From Pachyrhynchus sulphureomaculatus (taxonomy: Eukaryota > Arthropoda > Insecta > Coleoptera > Curculionidae), in contig CM032454.1 of NCBI GenBank assembly GCA_019049505.1, positions 144,485,685 through 144,549,684 of the forward strand: a stretch of 64,000 bases of DNA, written 5' to 3'. Below the pieces are notes generated by a model. That model was not told where the DNA came from. It saw only the letters and a program-made list of their open reading frames with translations, and did no database searches. Position 1 is the stretch's first letter, and every line of letters begins with the position of its first letter. The translations under genes were made by a program, and so were the position numbers. Positions 38,646-50,119 of this stretch are shown one piece after another.

Positions 38646-39489
38646 TACTTCAAACATGCTTTCATAAATACTAAAAGAAGCAAACTCTTATGCTTAATTC
38701 ATATTAAATACTGACTGCGCGATTTCGAAAATCTACTTGGACACTCGAGACTCTTTACGAAGTATGAGCCGAATTATTTTTAGTAGTTAACTTACGCATT
38801 GAGGTATTATATAAGACAATATGAGAGTATAAGTAGATATAAGGATTACTGTACAAGTAAGTTATTGGGTTCAAAGGTATTGGGTATTAGAGTTTCTTTG
38901 TCGACAATTATTAAGTATTGAAGTATACTGATTAAGGGTTACTTGATAACAAGGTTGTTCGACATTAGAATTATTAATTTGAAATGTATTGGGAATTGAG
39001 TTATAAAACGAAATTTAAACATAACATAGCGCACCTCAAGAAACACAGTCGGGCTGGACTTTACTAAATATATGGAACGAACATCGAGAGTACAAAAATT
39101 AGGTCAAATTTTTTTTTAGATTTTAAAAGTCTATTTCACAGTCACAAAACTAGTCAAAATATTTGTATAGTCTATTTTTGATATGAACAATATTTTAAGT
39201 TTCACTAATAAGTACCTTTAAACAGTATTAAAACATTTGCTTGCATCAGTCTATCTGCCATTATTTAGCTTATATTTCACATATTAATTCCCTTGTAATG
39301 ACCGAGCAGCATAAAAGACATTTTTGATTGTGATATATTAACGTAAATGTAAAATGATATGTATAAGATATAATCAATAAAATGTACCGTAAATTAACCT
39401 CTGTATGCTTCGCAAGTGTACGATAAAAACAAAATTAAATTTAACAACGCAAAATGACCATACATATTTTTCAAATAAACATAAACTGA

Positions 39490-39900
39490 TGATGAAATGA
39501 CCTATAATGACCTCTGAAAGGCGGCTTGAGTCAAACAAACTACGGGTTCGGACTCAGGGACCTCAAAAACATACGCATGAATTTTTTCAGATTTTTTCCA
39601 CGATTTTTTCTCTATTTGACCTTAAAATGACCTCTAGGAAAAGGCGTATGGTCAAACAAACTACGGATTCGGACTCAGGGACCTTAAAAACATACGCATA
39701 AATTTTTTCAGATTTTTCCTACGGTTTTTTCTCTATTTGACCTTCAAATGACCTTCAAATGACCTCTGGGAAAAGGCGTAAGGTCAAACAAACTACGGAT
39801 TCGGACTCAGGGACTTCAAAAACATACGCATGAAATTTTTCAGATTTTTCCTAAGGTTTTTTTTTTTAGATTCTCTATTTGACCTTCAAATGACCTTGAA
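39490..39900. repeat. Subterminal ~120-bp tandem repeats of CACAG copy 1, right end
   Basis: About three and a half units, each containing GGATTCGGACTCAGGGAC, an AAACATACGCAT stretch, a poly-T region and TCTATTTGACCTTCAAATGA. The left end has about two inverted units (36360-36560). Such repeats near transposon ends are often protein-binding sites; that role is inferred. The interval 38646-39489 between coding sequence and repeats has no feature I recognise. Confidence 0.75.
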
Positions 39901-40011
39901 TCTAATGTGATGAAGGTTAACCAACCCGCTCATCTTAATCAGCGACCCCAAAAACCCCATAAAGACCATACCGCTCCGAGTGTTTTTTTTTAGATCAAAT
40001 GTTGACCTGTG

Positions 40012-40281
40012 TTATTAAAGGTAATGCACTAGTGATAATTCTCTTTCAATGGAGAATATTCCAGAACTTTTTCAAAATTTTTTGGTCAGTACTTTTCGTG
40101 ATAAGGGGGAGTAGCTATTTTTAGCAATTTTTTAAAAATAATACAAAGAAAAGTGTACCCAAGTACTACATTATATATATTTTGTTTTACAAGCTTTCAT
40201 TTAACACCCCACTCGATGACCTAGTAAAAAAAAATTTCTACTTCCTATAACTAACCCCTTAAGTCAAAATTTATTTTTGAG
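40012..40281 (-). mobile_element. Element T (minus), continuation after the CACAG insertion
   Basis: Resumes with TTATTAAAGGTAATGCAC and continues toward the T 5' side. It stops near AAGTCAAAATTTA, just before the mariner at 40284. The remaining T 5' end, with the palindrome and CTGT run, does not reappear beyond the mariner. Confidence 0.8.
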
Positions 40282-40283
40282 TA

Positions 40284-42502
40284 TACAGGGTACTTCAAAA
40301 AATTGTGGCCGATATAACATATGTTTTTTTTTTAAATGAAACATCCTATTCTCTAACTTATTTTTAAATTCTACGTAAAATTTTATAACTTTTTTATTAA
40401 TGTTATATACCTAAATCTAGTAGTTTTTCTAATATTTCAATTTTTTTAAAAAAAATACTAGTTTACAGTTTTGGAAAAAAAATTGCCAGTAGCGCCATTT
40501 TTTCTAAAGATGGAATACTCATAATTGGTACGAGCATTCTATAGAGATGAAAAAAAAAGATATATGTAAAGAAATTTGAGTTAGATGCTACAGGGTGTTC
40601 AAAATAAATTTATGCATTTCGACTATTTTAAATTGAAAAATCTCAAATTTTTTTAAATGGCACACCCTGTATATTATTATTTTTTCTAGTAGATTTTACA
40701 AAACCTTCCAACGCGTATTAAGTATGTCATATACCTATTTCTAATAGTTTTCGATTTATTTTCAATTTTTTTAATCTTACCCTTGCTTTTAATACACTTA
40801 CACTATGACATTATAGTTGCCAAGACAAAACAAAAATGTAGGCATTGTCAAATTTTGACATGTCTGTTAAGTAAGTAAAAATAGTTTATTTTGTTGTAGT
40901 AAGTGACGTATAAAGGTAATATTTATGGATTTTCCTAAAAATGAATTAATTGATATGGTTCATATACTGGGCGAGGCGGGAAAAAATTGTCTTTTGGCAA
41001 TAAGGCTTTACGGAGCGAAGTACCCTAATAGACGTATACTATCTAGAAAATCTCTTCAGTGCTTAATGGAACAGTTTGATGGTAGTGGTAGCGTTGAGTA
41101 TACGCTACAGAAAGTAGTAAACCAGAATGCTACGAATGAGGAAGAATAAATGGAGATTTTACTTCATGTTGAAGATAATTCTCAGGTCAGCAGCCGTCAA
41201 CTAGCTGACTTATTTGACACATCCGAATCTACGGCTAATCGCACCACGGGAAAATACAAGTACCTACCTTTCATATGGAACTACACCAAGAACTTGTACC
41301 ACCATGAATGGAGCAATAGAGGCCGATCCAAATTTTTTATCCAAAATAATGTTTTCTGATGAAGCTACTTTTCGCAGTAATGGAGCAGTTAACAGCCAGA
41401 ACATCCATTATTATTCAACAGTTAATCCATTTTCGGTCCGGGAAGTTCAAAACCAAAATCATTGGTCGCTTAATGTATAGTGTGGAATATTAAATTTTCG
41501 AATTATTAGTCCATATTTTTTCTGCAAACCGCTTAACGAACCTAGATATCTAAATTTTGAGCAAAACGAATTACCCCAGCTTCTTGAAGAAGTTGATAAC
41601 TTTGAAAGGGAACAAATGTGGATTCAACAAGATGAATCTCCTGCTCATTACCACCGGGAAGTTCGGGAATGTTTAAACGATCGTTACCCACAAAAATGAA
41701 TTGGTAGGGATGGATTCGTTCAGTGGCCCCCCTCGATCATATGGTTTAACACCTTTAGGCTTCTTTTTGTGGGGCTACATTAAAGATTATGTTTATGTGA
41801 ATCCCCCTACAACACCAGTAGATATGGAAAATAGGATACGGGATGCGTGCAGGACAATAACGCCCTTTATGCTAAGGAAAGTGAAGGAAAATATAATGAA
41901 ACGACTAAACATTTGTATTCAAGTAGACCAGCATATTTTTGAACATTTATTACGTCATAATAATTAATCATTAGATAAGCTAAACTGTATAAAAATTGTT
42001 ATTAACTATTTGTTTATGTTTTCATAATAGCGTAAGTTTATTAAAAACAAGAGTTAAAATAGAAAAATTCAAAATAAATCGAAAACTATTAGAAATAGGT
42101 ATATATCTACCAGAAAAAATAATAATATACAGGGTGTGCCATTTAAAATATTTGAGTTTTTTCAATTTAAAATAGTCGAAATGCATAAATTTGAACCCTT
42201 ATAGCATCTAACTCAAATTTCTTTACATGTATCTTTTTTTCATCTCTATAGAATGCTCGTACCAATTATGAGTATTCCACCTTTAGAAACAATGGCGCTA
42301 CTGGCAATTTTTTACGAAACTGAAAACTAGTATTTTAAAAAAAAATTGAAATATTAGAAAAACTACTAGGTATAGGTATATAACATTATTAATAAAATAG
42401 TTATAAAATTTTAAGCAAAATTTAAAAAAAAAATAGAAAATAGGATGTTCTATGTAAAAAAACATATGTGATATCGGCCACACTTTTTTGAAGTACCCTG
42501 TA
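40284..42502 (+). mobile_element. mariner-like transposon with long inverted repeats, 2219 bp
   Basis: Ends are TACAGGGTACTTCAAAAAA inverted as TTTTTTGAAGTACCCTGTA, with TA on both sides (40282-40283, 42503-42504). The inverted repeats extend about 450 bp (to roughly 40775 and from roughly 42050). The interior encodes a degraded DUF4817-type mariner transposase. The ~15 bases outside each TA are also inverted copies of each other, so the original element end or target may have been larger than the TA boundary suggests. Confidence 0.85.
40925..41967 (+). pseudogene. mariner transposase with DUF4817-like helix-turn-helix, broken
   Basis: The N-terminal frame 40925-41149 (ELIDMVHILGEAGKN, YPNRRILSRKSLQ) is the DUF4817-type helix-turn-helix. 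Further frames carry MFSDEATFRSNG with the first catalytic Asp, then WIQQDESPAHY with the second. The region normally reading RSPDLTPLDFF is RSYGLTPLGFF, so the third catalytic residue is lost. There are at least three frame breaks. Inactive. Confidence 0.85.
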
Positions 42503-42943
42503 TACTCAAAAATAATTTTGAACTGTGCACTTTAACATTCCCTAAAAGTATTGTATTTAACATTTTTTTGTCATTCCCGAAAACAAATGAGATAATGAAC
42601 CTTACTCTACCGTTAATTCACCCTGTACAATAAAATGAGTCATTTCTTAGCACAAGCCCACAGTACTTCTTCTTTTCCAATTTAGACATATTTAAAATAT
42701 AACAGTCTCATTTATCAACTCCTTTGAAAGCCTGAATTTTTGAACAATGTTCCTAAAACAATACAATTTTCAAGTAACAAGCATAAAAAACCTTCTGTTA
42801 ATATACACGAGTAATATTTATTGTTACACTCTCTAGTAAGAAAAAATCGTAATAAACATCTAAAATTTTATTTTTGGTAGGAAACTTCTATAGGTTACTT
42901 AACATGTAGGTGTAATTCTGCTTTCTGGTTTCCTCTGCATCGG

Positions 42944-44330
42944 TTGACAAAGATGACGTTTAGCCGATCATCCTACTGGCGTCTTTACAGCTCTTTTCAT
43001 CGGAATCTAACCTTAGAATCCCTCAAGTCGTACCCCAATTTGACCATTTTGACAGTAGATAAAGGCAGTTGTTATGGATTCAGCAAAATATCCCACAAAA
43101 TTCGAGATATACTATCTAACAGCTTACCTCGATAACTAAAGAAAGATCCAATACCATCAAGAAAACATTGAATCAAAGTAGCAATTAAAACATCATCACT
43201 CGCAGAAGACACCAAAAAAAGCGTTATATCCAAGGACTTCATGTCCGAAACCCTGGCATTAGATTTCCTTACTCTAATTGAGAAATCCCTTTCAGAGACG
43301 ATAAAATATATGAACAAATATCCGGCACGGCTATAGTATTCCTCCTTTTTCCAGTTATTGCCAACACATTTAAGAAATACTTTAAAAATCAAGCCATCAA
43401 CATCTCTTATCTTAAAACAAAACTCTGGAAACGATACATTAATGACACTTTCGTAATTTGACGCCACAGTCAAAAATCTATTTAAAGGTTTCTCAATTAT
43501 CTCAACCCTTTACATCCAAAGATCCACTCCACCTTTGATACTGAAAATAATACTACTCTCCCTTTCATAGATATACTTGTTAGTTGAGAGTCAGATAGGA
43601 CTTTAGGCCATTCAGAATATAGAAAGCCATCTGATACGGATATATAACTAAATGCTTCCTCGCATCACCAGTCTGCTCAAAAACACTTAGTTATCATTTC
43701 AAACCGTTCATTAAGCTATATCATTCTCTCAGCCACAATTTCGTCAGTCAGAACTAAAGCATCTTACTGCTGTTCTTCAATCAAACAATTTCCATTACCG
43801 AGATATAAAATATTCCATTAAAAAACACACATCTCTCCAGGTCTTTCCGAAAACTAGAAGTCAAGCAGATCAGTCTTTTGGGATTGTGGTACTTCTATAT
43901 ATTAAGAATTTCATAGCTCACATTCTGAAAATTCTACGGAAATATAAAAGAACAACACGATTCGCTACATGCCTTAAACATCCTAGAAAGATAAGATTCC
44001 AATGGAACACCTAGGAGTCTACAGTATCCCATGTAGCTGTGATAAAATCTATATGGGCGATGCGAGCAGAGACATTTGTACTAGAATCAAAAAGTATCAA
44101 AGAGTAGTACGTCTTCGTAATATTTTCACTCCAGCACTTGCAGAACACCAACATGAAACACGATATCAGATTCTTTCACAATCAAAAGAAATTCGAGAGT
44201 TCATCGAAATATCTAAACATTCCAACAACCTTAATTATGTCACTAGTCTTTACGTTTCACCAATTAGAAAACAGATGAAGCCCAGCCCATCCCCCACCCC
44301 TGCCACTAACACAAAAAGACGTGTGTAAGC
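42944..44330 (+). mobile_element. Penelope-like element, degraded RT plus GIY-YIG
   Basis: Plus-strand blocks in shifting frames. KLWKRYINDTFVI near 43418-43460 is the RT palm with YVDD changed to YIND. HPKIHSTFDTEN and LPFIDILV follow, then a clear GIY-YIG domain in frame 44002-44328 (GVYSIPCSCDKIYMGDAS, where YIG reads YMG). This is a different Penelope family from the pair at 6534-9322. The preceding 42505-42943 contains nothing recognised. Confidence 0.75.
44002..44328 (+). pseudogene. GIY-YIG endonuclease remnant of a Penelope-like element
   Basis: Frame with VYSIPCSCDKIYMG, RIKKYQR and ALAEHQHETRYQI, which fit GIY-YIG strands and the following helices. The upstream RT is in other frames. 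Bases 44331-44984 that follow show only AT-rich sequence. Confidence 0.75.
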
Positions 44331-44984
44331 CGAATTAAATCAGTCTCGTGATAAATTTCGCAGAAGTCAGTTGCGGCAGATTGATCGACGACACATCAAC
44401 ACTTTTTCAATCGACACAGGAGAAATCCAGAAAAATTATACCTATAAGATTTAAAATTAAAAATTATGAACTGAAGTTTAAGAACTAATGCCTCTGTGCT
44501 CGTATTTTATAACTTTAAGTACTACTGGCATCCAGATAGTTCAGTTGATTTGTGCTGATAGTTTTGTAAATTTTATTATCATTACATTATTTTAAATTTC
44601 GACTGCTAAAATAGTTATAAATTTTATTATTTTGTACACTTAAGAATAAATAATGAACTTTGTAACTATTATGTAGAAATTTATTTTATTTTCTAGCGTC
44701 TATACTTGATGGTAGTTTCTGTCGAGTATTTTTCTCTCTATTAAGCATTTGTAGCGTCGGAATATAGCAAGAGACAGGACACAGTTACTAAAATACTCTA
44801 AAAATTAGCGAAAAATTACGGCTAAATGCCGTTATACAAATAGGCTCCGGAGTTAATCCCAGCAGCTACAATCTCTACTGGGACTGAATTATCTTAACAG
44901 ATCACGCAGTCGCTTACAATACAATAGGCATTTTAATGTATTAGTGAGATACATCTTCAAAACATATGACGCTGATTAGGAGAA

Positions 44985-45240
44985 GGACAATAATACACTG
45001 AGAAAATATGGATTTTAGAAACACAAATAGAAAGACAGCCGAACAGCATCCAAACTATCCCCATAATCCTGTCAACAACGGGTGTTATACCAAAGACCCT
45101 CATTCCCAACATCAAACGTGTCGACTTTAGCGAATATTTGTACATGGCTGTGCACAAAACAGTATTACTTGCAACAACACAAACAATCCGAAAATTAATA
45201 GGAATCGCACAATATCGATCCAGGCCCGATAACCCATAAG
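44985..45240 (+). pseudogene. LINE C-terminal domain fragment
   Basis: One frame reads a LETQIERQPNSIQTIPIILSTTG-type stretch (first residues only quoted) and PKTLIPNIKRV. This resembles the conserved post-RT segment of some LINEs (an IPVVVGALG-like strand). It is truncated on both sides. Confidence 0.6.
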
Positions 45241-45394
45241 AGCTTGATCCTGTTGGCATTTAAGAATAACTAAAGTAAGTCAATGTTCTCTGAGAAGACA
45301 GAGTGAAGGCAGTAAGGCTAAATTTAACAAGAATAAAAATATATATTTTCTACAAAACATTTTCATCGTGCACATACTGCACGATGAAACTACA

Positions 45395-45960
45395 CGCTGC
45401 AGGTCCCACAGAGCTTCATCACTCTTCAATTCTATCCAATGCTGGATGTAGGGCTTCCCCCTGAACTTCCATCTCAATCTATTTGCAGCTGTTGTCATCC
45501 ATCCAATGCCCGCAACCCTCTATTCTCTTACGCTCATTTTCTATTCTCGTGCGTACTACATGTCCAGCCCATTGCCACTTTCTTTCTGCTACATGCTCTA
45601 TAATATCCTTTAATTTCGTTTGTTCACATATCCACTTTTTTCTTCTGATTAGCTTTGTAAGATCCGTCCACTCTATTTTGTGCGCATCTCTGTTCATATT
45701 TCTTCTTCTTTCCCTGAGTCGTTTCGTATTGTCACTTATTTCGTCCTCCTGTTTTCCAGTTTTTGTGGCTAATGCAGCGGAGGCTGCTTTAATTATGGAT
45801 GTTAGTTCTTCAGCTTTTGTATCTATTGTTTCGATGATTGTATTATCTTTAATCCCTCGTAATAGTTCTGTTGTTTTTAGCTGGTACTGGCAAATTTTTG
45901 GTACAAGATCTTATATTTCTATAAGTTTATTTTTAAGATAATTTTATTTATTAGACACTA
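45395..45960 (-). mobile_element. LINE with the reverse transcriptase deleted
   Basis: The minus-strand reading from 45960 downward gives the endonuclease-RT linker (SDNTKRLRERRRNMNRD, EWTDLTKLIRRK). It then passes within the same open frame (45697-45479) into the post-RT tail KWQWAGHVVR. The entire palm is missing at the join near 45635. A basic-to-tail segment continues in 45498-45280. Confidence 0.7.
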
Positions 45961-46759
45961 AAAGCAAGTTACGCTCGGACGGCTATGCTACCGATGAACC
46001 CTCATTTACATTTTATGACTCTATTGTATAGCAGAGGTTTTCTGCCTAAAATAGGGTGAACCCTTAAAAATAATTCAAAAAAGGTAACAAAATCTAGTAA
46101 AATGGATAAGAAATCTGTTTTTTTTTTGGGCGCACCCCAATATGTATTTGCATCTACAATGAGAGAATTCTGGTATCAACTCTAAACACACACACTATAA
46201 ATAAAATATAACCATGTGAAACTATCAACCACTATGTCAAGGAAAGCCCGGCAGCTCAAGAAATCACAAGCATCATCAAACATTATTGCAATATTCAATT
46301 TAGCTTTTAATATTTTTAAGTACTATTAAAATAAAATTTTTGGAAATAAAAGATTCACGGTATTTAACACTTCATAAGTATAAATCCGAATCATCACATT
46401 TTATGCATTATTTTGCAAATTCCGTGTTGCCGTCTATTTTATCTGATTTGCTGTTTGACAAACTTATGACACCCTTGAGATTTAAGCCCCAGGTAAACCT
46501 CCTAAGAACCTGAGAAAACATTTACCTAATATTTTTCCCAAATACACACAGATATTTTTGATCTATGAGAAATGTTTTCGTATAATAAATTTATAAAAGT
46601 TGACATTTAATGAAGTGAATTAGGGGCAGTAAATAATATCAAATTTGTGGGATATATTCATTGAAGTTAAAGAGAGAAGCATGTTTTTCTTGGTTTCGAT
46701 TGATATAAAATTTGCTTTAGAGCTCAAGATAATGGCCTTGCTGATTTATTTCATATTAT

Positions 46760-47080
46760 AATCCAGTAAACAAGATTTGTGGCAAAATAAAGAAATAGTA
46801 GTGAACGATGAACAATTAAATCACTTAAGGTTTGCAGATGATGTCACTCTGATTACCAACAGAAAAGAAGAATTGCAAGAAATCCTAATGGAATTAAATA
46901 AAAAGTCTCGAGAAACAAATCTAAAAATAAACTTCACCAAAACCAAATATTTGAACAACGAAAGTGAAGATAACAGCCAAGAACAACTAATAGGACGTGA
47001 AAAAATAGGAAAGGCACAAACATTCATATATTTAGGACCAAAAATCGAAGTATCAAAAAATAATTTAAAGACTGACTAGA
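46760..47080 (+). pseudogene. LINE RT palm fragment with intact FADD
   Basis: A 100-codon frame with LNHLRFADDVTLIT and the ELQEILMELNKKSRETNLKIN helix, same family as 31845-32572. It is truncated on both sides. The stretch 45961-46759 before it contains no recognised feature. Confidence 0.8.
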
Positions 47081-47109
47081 TAGATGAGTTTCGTTAGCTT
47101 GGTCTGCGT

Positions 47110-48136
47110 TCGGAAGATTACAATCTACTTTTAAATTGGAAATCCCAAATACAATAAAATCCAGAGTATTCGATCGATTCTGGTTGAGCATATTCTTGCT
47201 AAATTTCCCATTCTTCATACTAAGGTATAACTTTCGAAGAGCGGATTACCCATCCCTTTACAACGACATTCTAGAAACCGATTTTTCATTCTTGAGGTCC
47301 TTTAATAATATTGGTGACACTTGCGAACAATTCTATGTTGTACTGAATTCAGTTATCTCCAATAATGTTCCTATTATTCGCCCTAAGAACCTCAAATATC
47401 CTAAATGGTACGATAATTCGATAATACACAATATCAAAAAAAAAAAAGAATCAAGCCTGGAAAAAGTATAGACGTACTAGAAATGTTTGTGACCTAGTTG
47501 AATATAAACATCTTCGTGGAAGGATCAAGATCGAGATTGGGGTTGCTTATAGAAATTGTTACTAAGGCGGAAAGGGACTTCTCTATCAACCCAAATAAAT
47601 TTTGGTCTTTTCTGAACGAGAAAAGGAGAAATTCTAGAGACTTTTCAAACATTAAAACCCTTATCACTTTATTCAATGTTTTGGTTCGTTCTAAACTGGA
47701 ATATGGGTCAATTATCTGGTACCCACCATATGAGATCTTGAACAACAGAATCGAATGCCCTTGCACCCCTCTCAAGTATTAGATTCGGTGTGCCATCTCA
47801 ACACTCTCGCCTAAGCCATTCCCTTTTCTACATGCCTGCTCCAAAAACAAACTTGTTGATGTACTCGCCGCTATAAATTATGTGCATGAATTATGAAAGG
47901 GTCAACCATATAGTTGATATTTTCTGTTGCAGTATAACATCTTTACGTAGGTCCTGTTTAACTGTGTATTAGGTCTATCTTTTTTTTTCTTCTTTAGCTT
48001 GTAGTGTAGTTATTAGAATTATTAAAATACTAATTTGATAGATCCTTATCTATCTGTATTTGTTATATTTGAATGTTTCTATCCTATAATTGGGTTATTC
48101 TGTAGTATAGTTGTATTAAATAAATAAATAAATATG
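47110..48136 (+). mobile_element. Jockey/CR1-like LINE 3' fragment with internal deletion and TAAA tail
   Basis: Frame 47136-47471 has NFRRADYPSLYNDIL and NVPIIRPKNLKYPKWYDNSI (endonuclease-RT linker). A second frame continues the linker (NPNKFWSFLNEKRRNS), then jumps to the C-terminal RSKLEYGSIIWYPPYE. The RT palm is therefore deleted near 47660. The 3' end carries a short (TAAA)n tail at about 48117-48134, as expected for a LINE. Confidence 0.8.
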
Positions 48137-48187
48137 TACTCTTGATACTAACATATGGCACTGAAACGTGGGCTTTAAGTTATATTA
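48137..48187 (+). mobile_element. LINE C-terminal region, part left of the Helitron
   Basis: One frame reads ILTYGTETWALSY-like sequence, the usual post-palm strand. The matching continuation (VTRRAMERRMLNIRLQNR) begins just beyond 49318. Confidence 0.75.
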
Positions 48188-49317
48188 TCTATAATATATA
48201 TAAAATGCAACGTCTCTCTGTCTGTCTGTCCGTTAGTGCGCTTATCACTGAAGAACCACTTATCCGATTTACGTATTTTTTTTTTTAAAACATACATATG
48301 TTCTCTGGCCAGGTTATGGGCTATATTTTATTACGATAGGTAGCATAAGGAATGAGCAGTGACGTAAAATAGTGAATGATGTCGGAAAGGTTTGCCGCTA
48401 GCGCGTTCTCTTGTAATACAGAGTCCAAACCATTAAATATGGAACAATATTATGTAGCAGAGAATATCTAAAATATATATAAAATGCAATGTCTCTCTGT
48501 CCGTCTGTCTGTCTGTCCGTCCGTTAGTGTGCTTATCACTGGAGAACCACTTATCCGATTTACGTGTTTTTTTTTTTAAACATACATATGTTCTCTTGCC
48601 AGGTTATAGGATATATTTTATTAGGTGACATAAGGAATAAGCAGTGACGATAATAGTGAATCAAGTCGGAGAAAAGTTTGCCGCTAGCGCGTTCTCTTGC
48701 AATACACTTCCTAAAGAATTAAATATGGAGCAATATCTTGCAGCAAAGAATACAATATATATAAAATGCAGTGTCTCTCTGTTTGTCTGTCTGTCCGTTA
48801 GTGAGCTTATCACTCGAGAACCACTTATACGATTTACGTGTTTTTATAAATTTATACATATGTTCTATATAATTCGATATAAGCCTAGATAATGGGAGAT
48901 AAGGTGAGATACTGGGAGATAAGGAGAAATAATAGGAGATAAGGAGAGATAATAGGAGATAAGCAGAGATAAGTCTAGATAATGGGAGTTATGGTGAGAT
49001 AATGGGAGATAAGGAGAAATAATGGGAGATAAGAAGAAATAATGGGAGATAAGTCGGGATAAGCCTAGATAATGGGAAATAAGGTGAGATAATGGGAGAT
49101 AAGGAGAAATAATGGGAGATAAGGAGAAATAATGGGAGATTAGCAGAGATAAGCCTAGATAATGGAAATTATGTAGATATAATGGGAAATAAGGAGAAAT
49201 ATTGGGAGATAAGGAGAAATAATGGGAGATATTTTATTACGTTGGGTCGCATAAGGAATAAGCAGTGACGATAGTAGTGAATCAAGTCCACGCGAGCGGA
49301 GCCGCGGGCCCGGCTAG
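48188..49317 (+). mobile_element. Helitron-like non-autonomous element, 1130 bp
   Basis: It starts TCTATAATATATATAAAATG, ends in GC-rich sequence followed by CTAG (49314-49317), and sits between A (48187) and T (49318). A 5' TC, a 3' CTRR and insertion between A and T are the Helitron hallmarks. It interrupts a LINE coding segment cleanly. Inside are three tandem ~283-bp units, each starting with a TATATATAAAATGCA-type head and a CTGT run, and a GA-rich minisatellite. No Rep/helicase coding was seen. The 3' hairpin is poorly defined. Confidence 0.75.
48880..49232. repeat. GA-rich minisatellite inside the Helitron
   Basis: About 17 imperfect units of ~20 bp based on GGGAGATAAGGAGAAATAAT, with a longer periodicity marked by AAGCCTAGATAATGG. 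It lies within the third Helitron internal unit, between the head and the ATATTTTATTACG body. Confidence 0.9.
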
Positions 49318-49610
49318 TAATAAATAAACTCCAGGTAACCCGAAGAGCAATGGAGAGGAGAATGCTAAATATTAGACTACAAAATCGTATTCCTAACATC
49401 GAGATACGAAGAAGATCAAAATTGGCAAATGTAATACAACGAATATGTATATTAAGGTGGAACTGGGCAGGGCATATCGCAAAGATGAATGATAACAGAT
49501 GGACAGGCGATATGGTTCAATGGAGGCCTAGAGAACAACAAAGCTCATTGGAGACAGCTTGGGAATGCTTACATCCGACTATGGATGGAATGAACTATTG
49601 ATGATAATGA
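49318..49610 (+). pseudogene. LINE C-terminal region, part right of the Helitron
   Basis: Frame 49350-49601: RRAMERRMLNIRLQNR, then ILRWNWAGHIAKMNDNRW and VQWRPRE. This is the standard post-RT tail of the same LINE type as 52104-52500 on the minus strand. Confidence 0.8.
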
Positions 49611-50119
49611 CGCAACAATATTTGTGTACTGGCATGAGATAAAAGGCATACAGGCACACAAAAGACGGACAAACATTGAATTTCAACCAGATACTGAGAA
49701 AACAAACTAACAAAGGTCACATCTATCCGTTTTCTACATTGTAGTAGAAACAAATTTATTATTGAACAAAATTCAATAATTTTAATATCATATTTATTTA
49801 CAAGGAGTTGAGTTTCGGATCGCGAAGTGTGTGCATGTAAATCGAACGCCCGCCAATAGTCTACCCGTTCAACGAGCATTATTACGGTAGTGTTTCGATC
49901 TATTTAATTATTTCGTCGATTGCAAACGAGAGGGACTGGAAATAAAGCAGAGTGTAGTGTTAGAATTAAGACAATAAGTAAAAAATTTAGAGGTAAATGA
50001 GAATAATTCTGTGAAATTGTATGAAGCTAACAAAACGATAAGAGACGACCTGATCGTTTTATTGTTCACGGTGATAAGAAGTATAAACAAGAGTTTTTTT
50101 TTCTTTTTCTCCCGTGTTT

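Larger units (their letters stand above)
36256..40011 (+). mobile_element. DNA transposon with CACAG ends and TTA target duplication, 3756 bp (copy 1)
   Basis: The inverted ends start CACAGGTCAACATTTGATCT and pair over about 140 bp before running into ~120-bp subterminal repeats. The flanking TTA (36253-36255 and 40012-40014) is a true 3-bp duplication: other T copies read AAATTATTAAAGG with no insert. The interior encodes one long, broken plus-strand protein (36848-38645). CACAG ends plus a 3-bp duplication resemble the CACTA/EnSpm group, but the protein does not show EnSpm motifs I can name, so the superfamily call is tentative. Confidence 0.85.

Noticed and set aside
45483..45941. 152-codon plus-strand open frame
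   Set aside because: It is antisense to the LINE linker and tail that read sensibly on the minus strand.
48880..49232. CRISPR-like array (regularly spaced repeats)
   Set aside because: The units are contiguous and GA-rich with no unique spacers. It is a minisatellite inside a Helitron.
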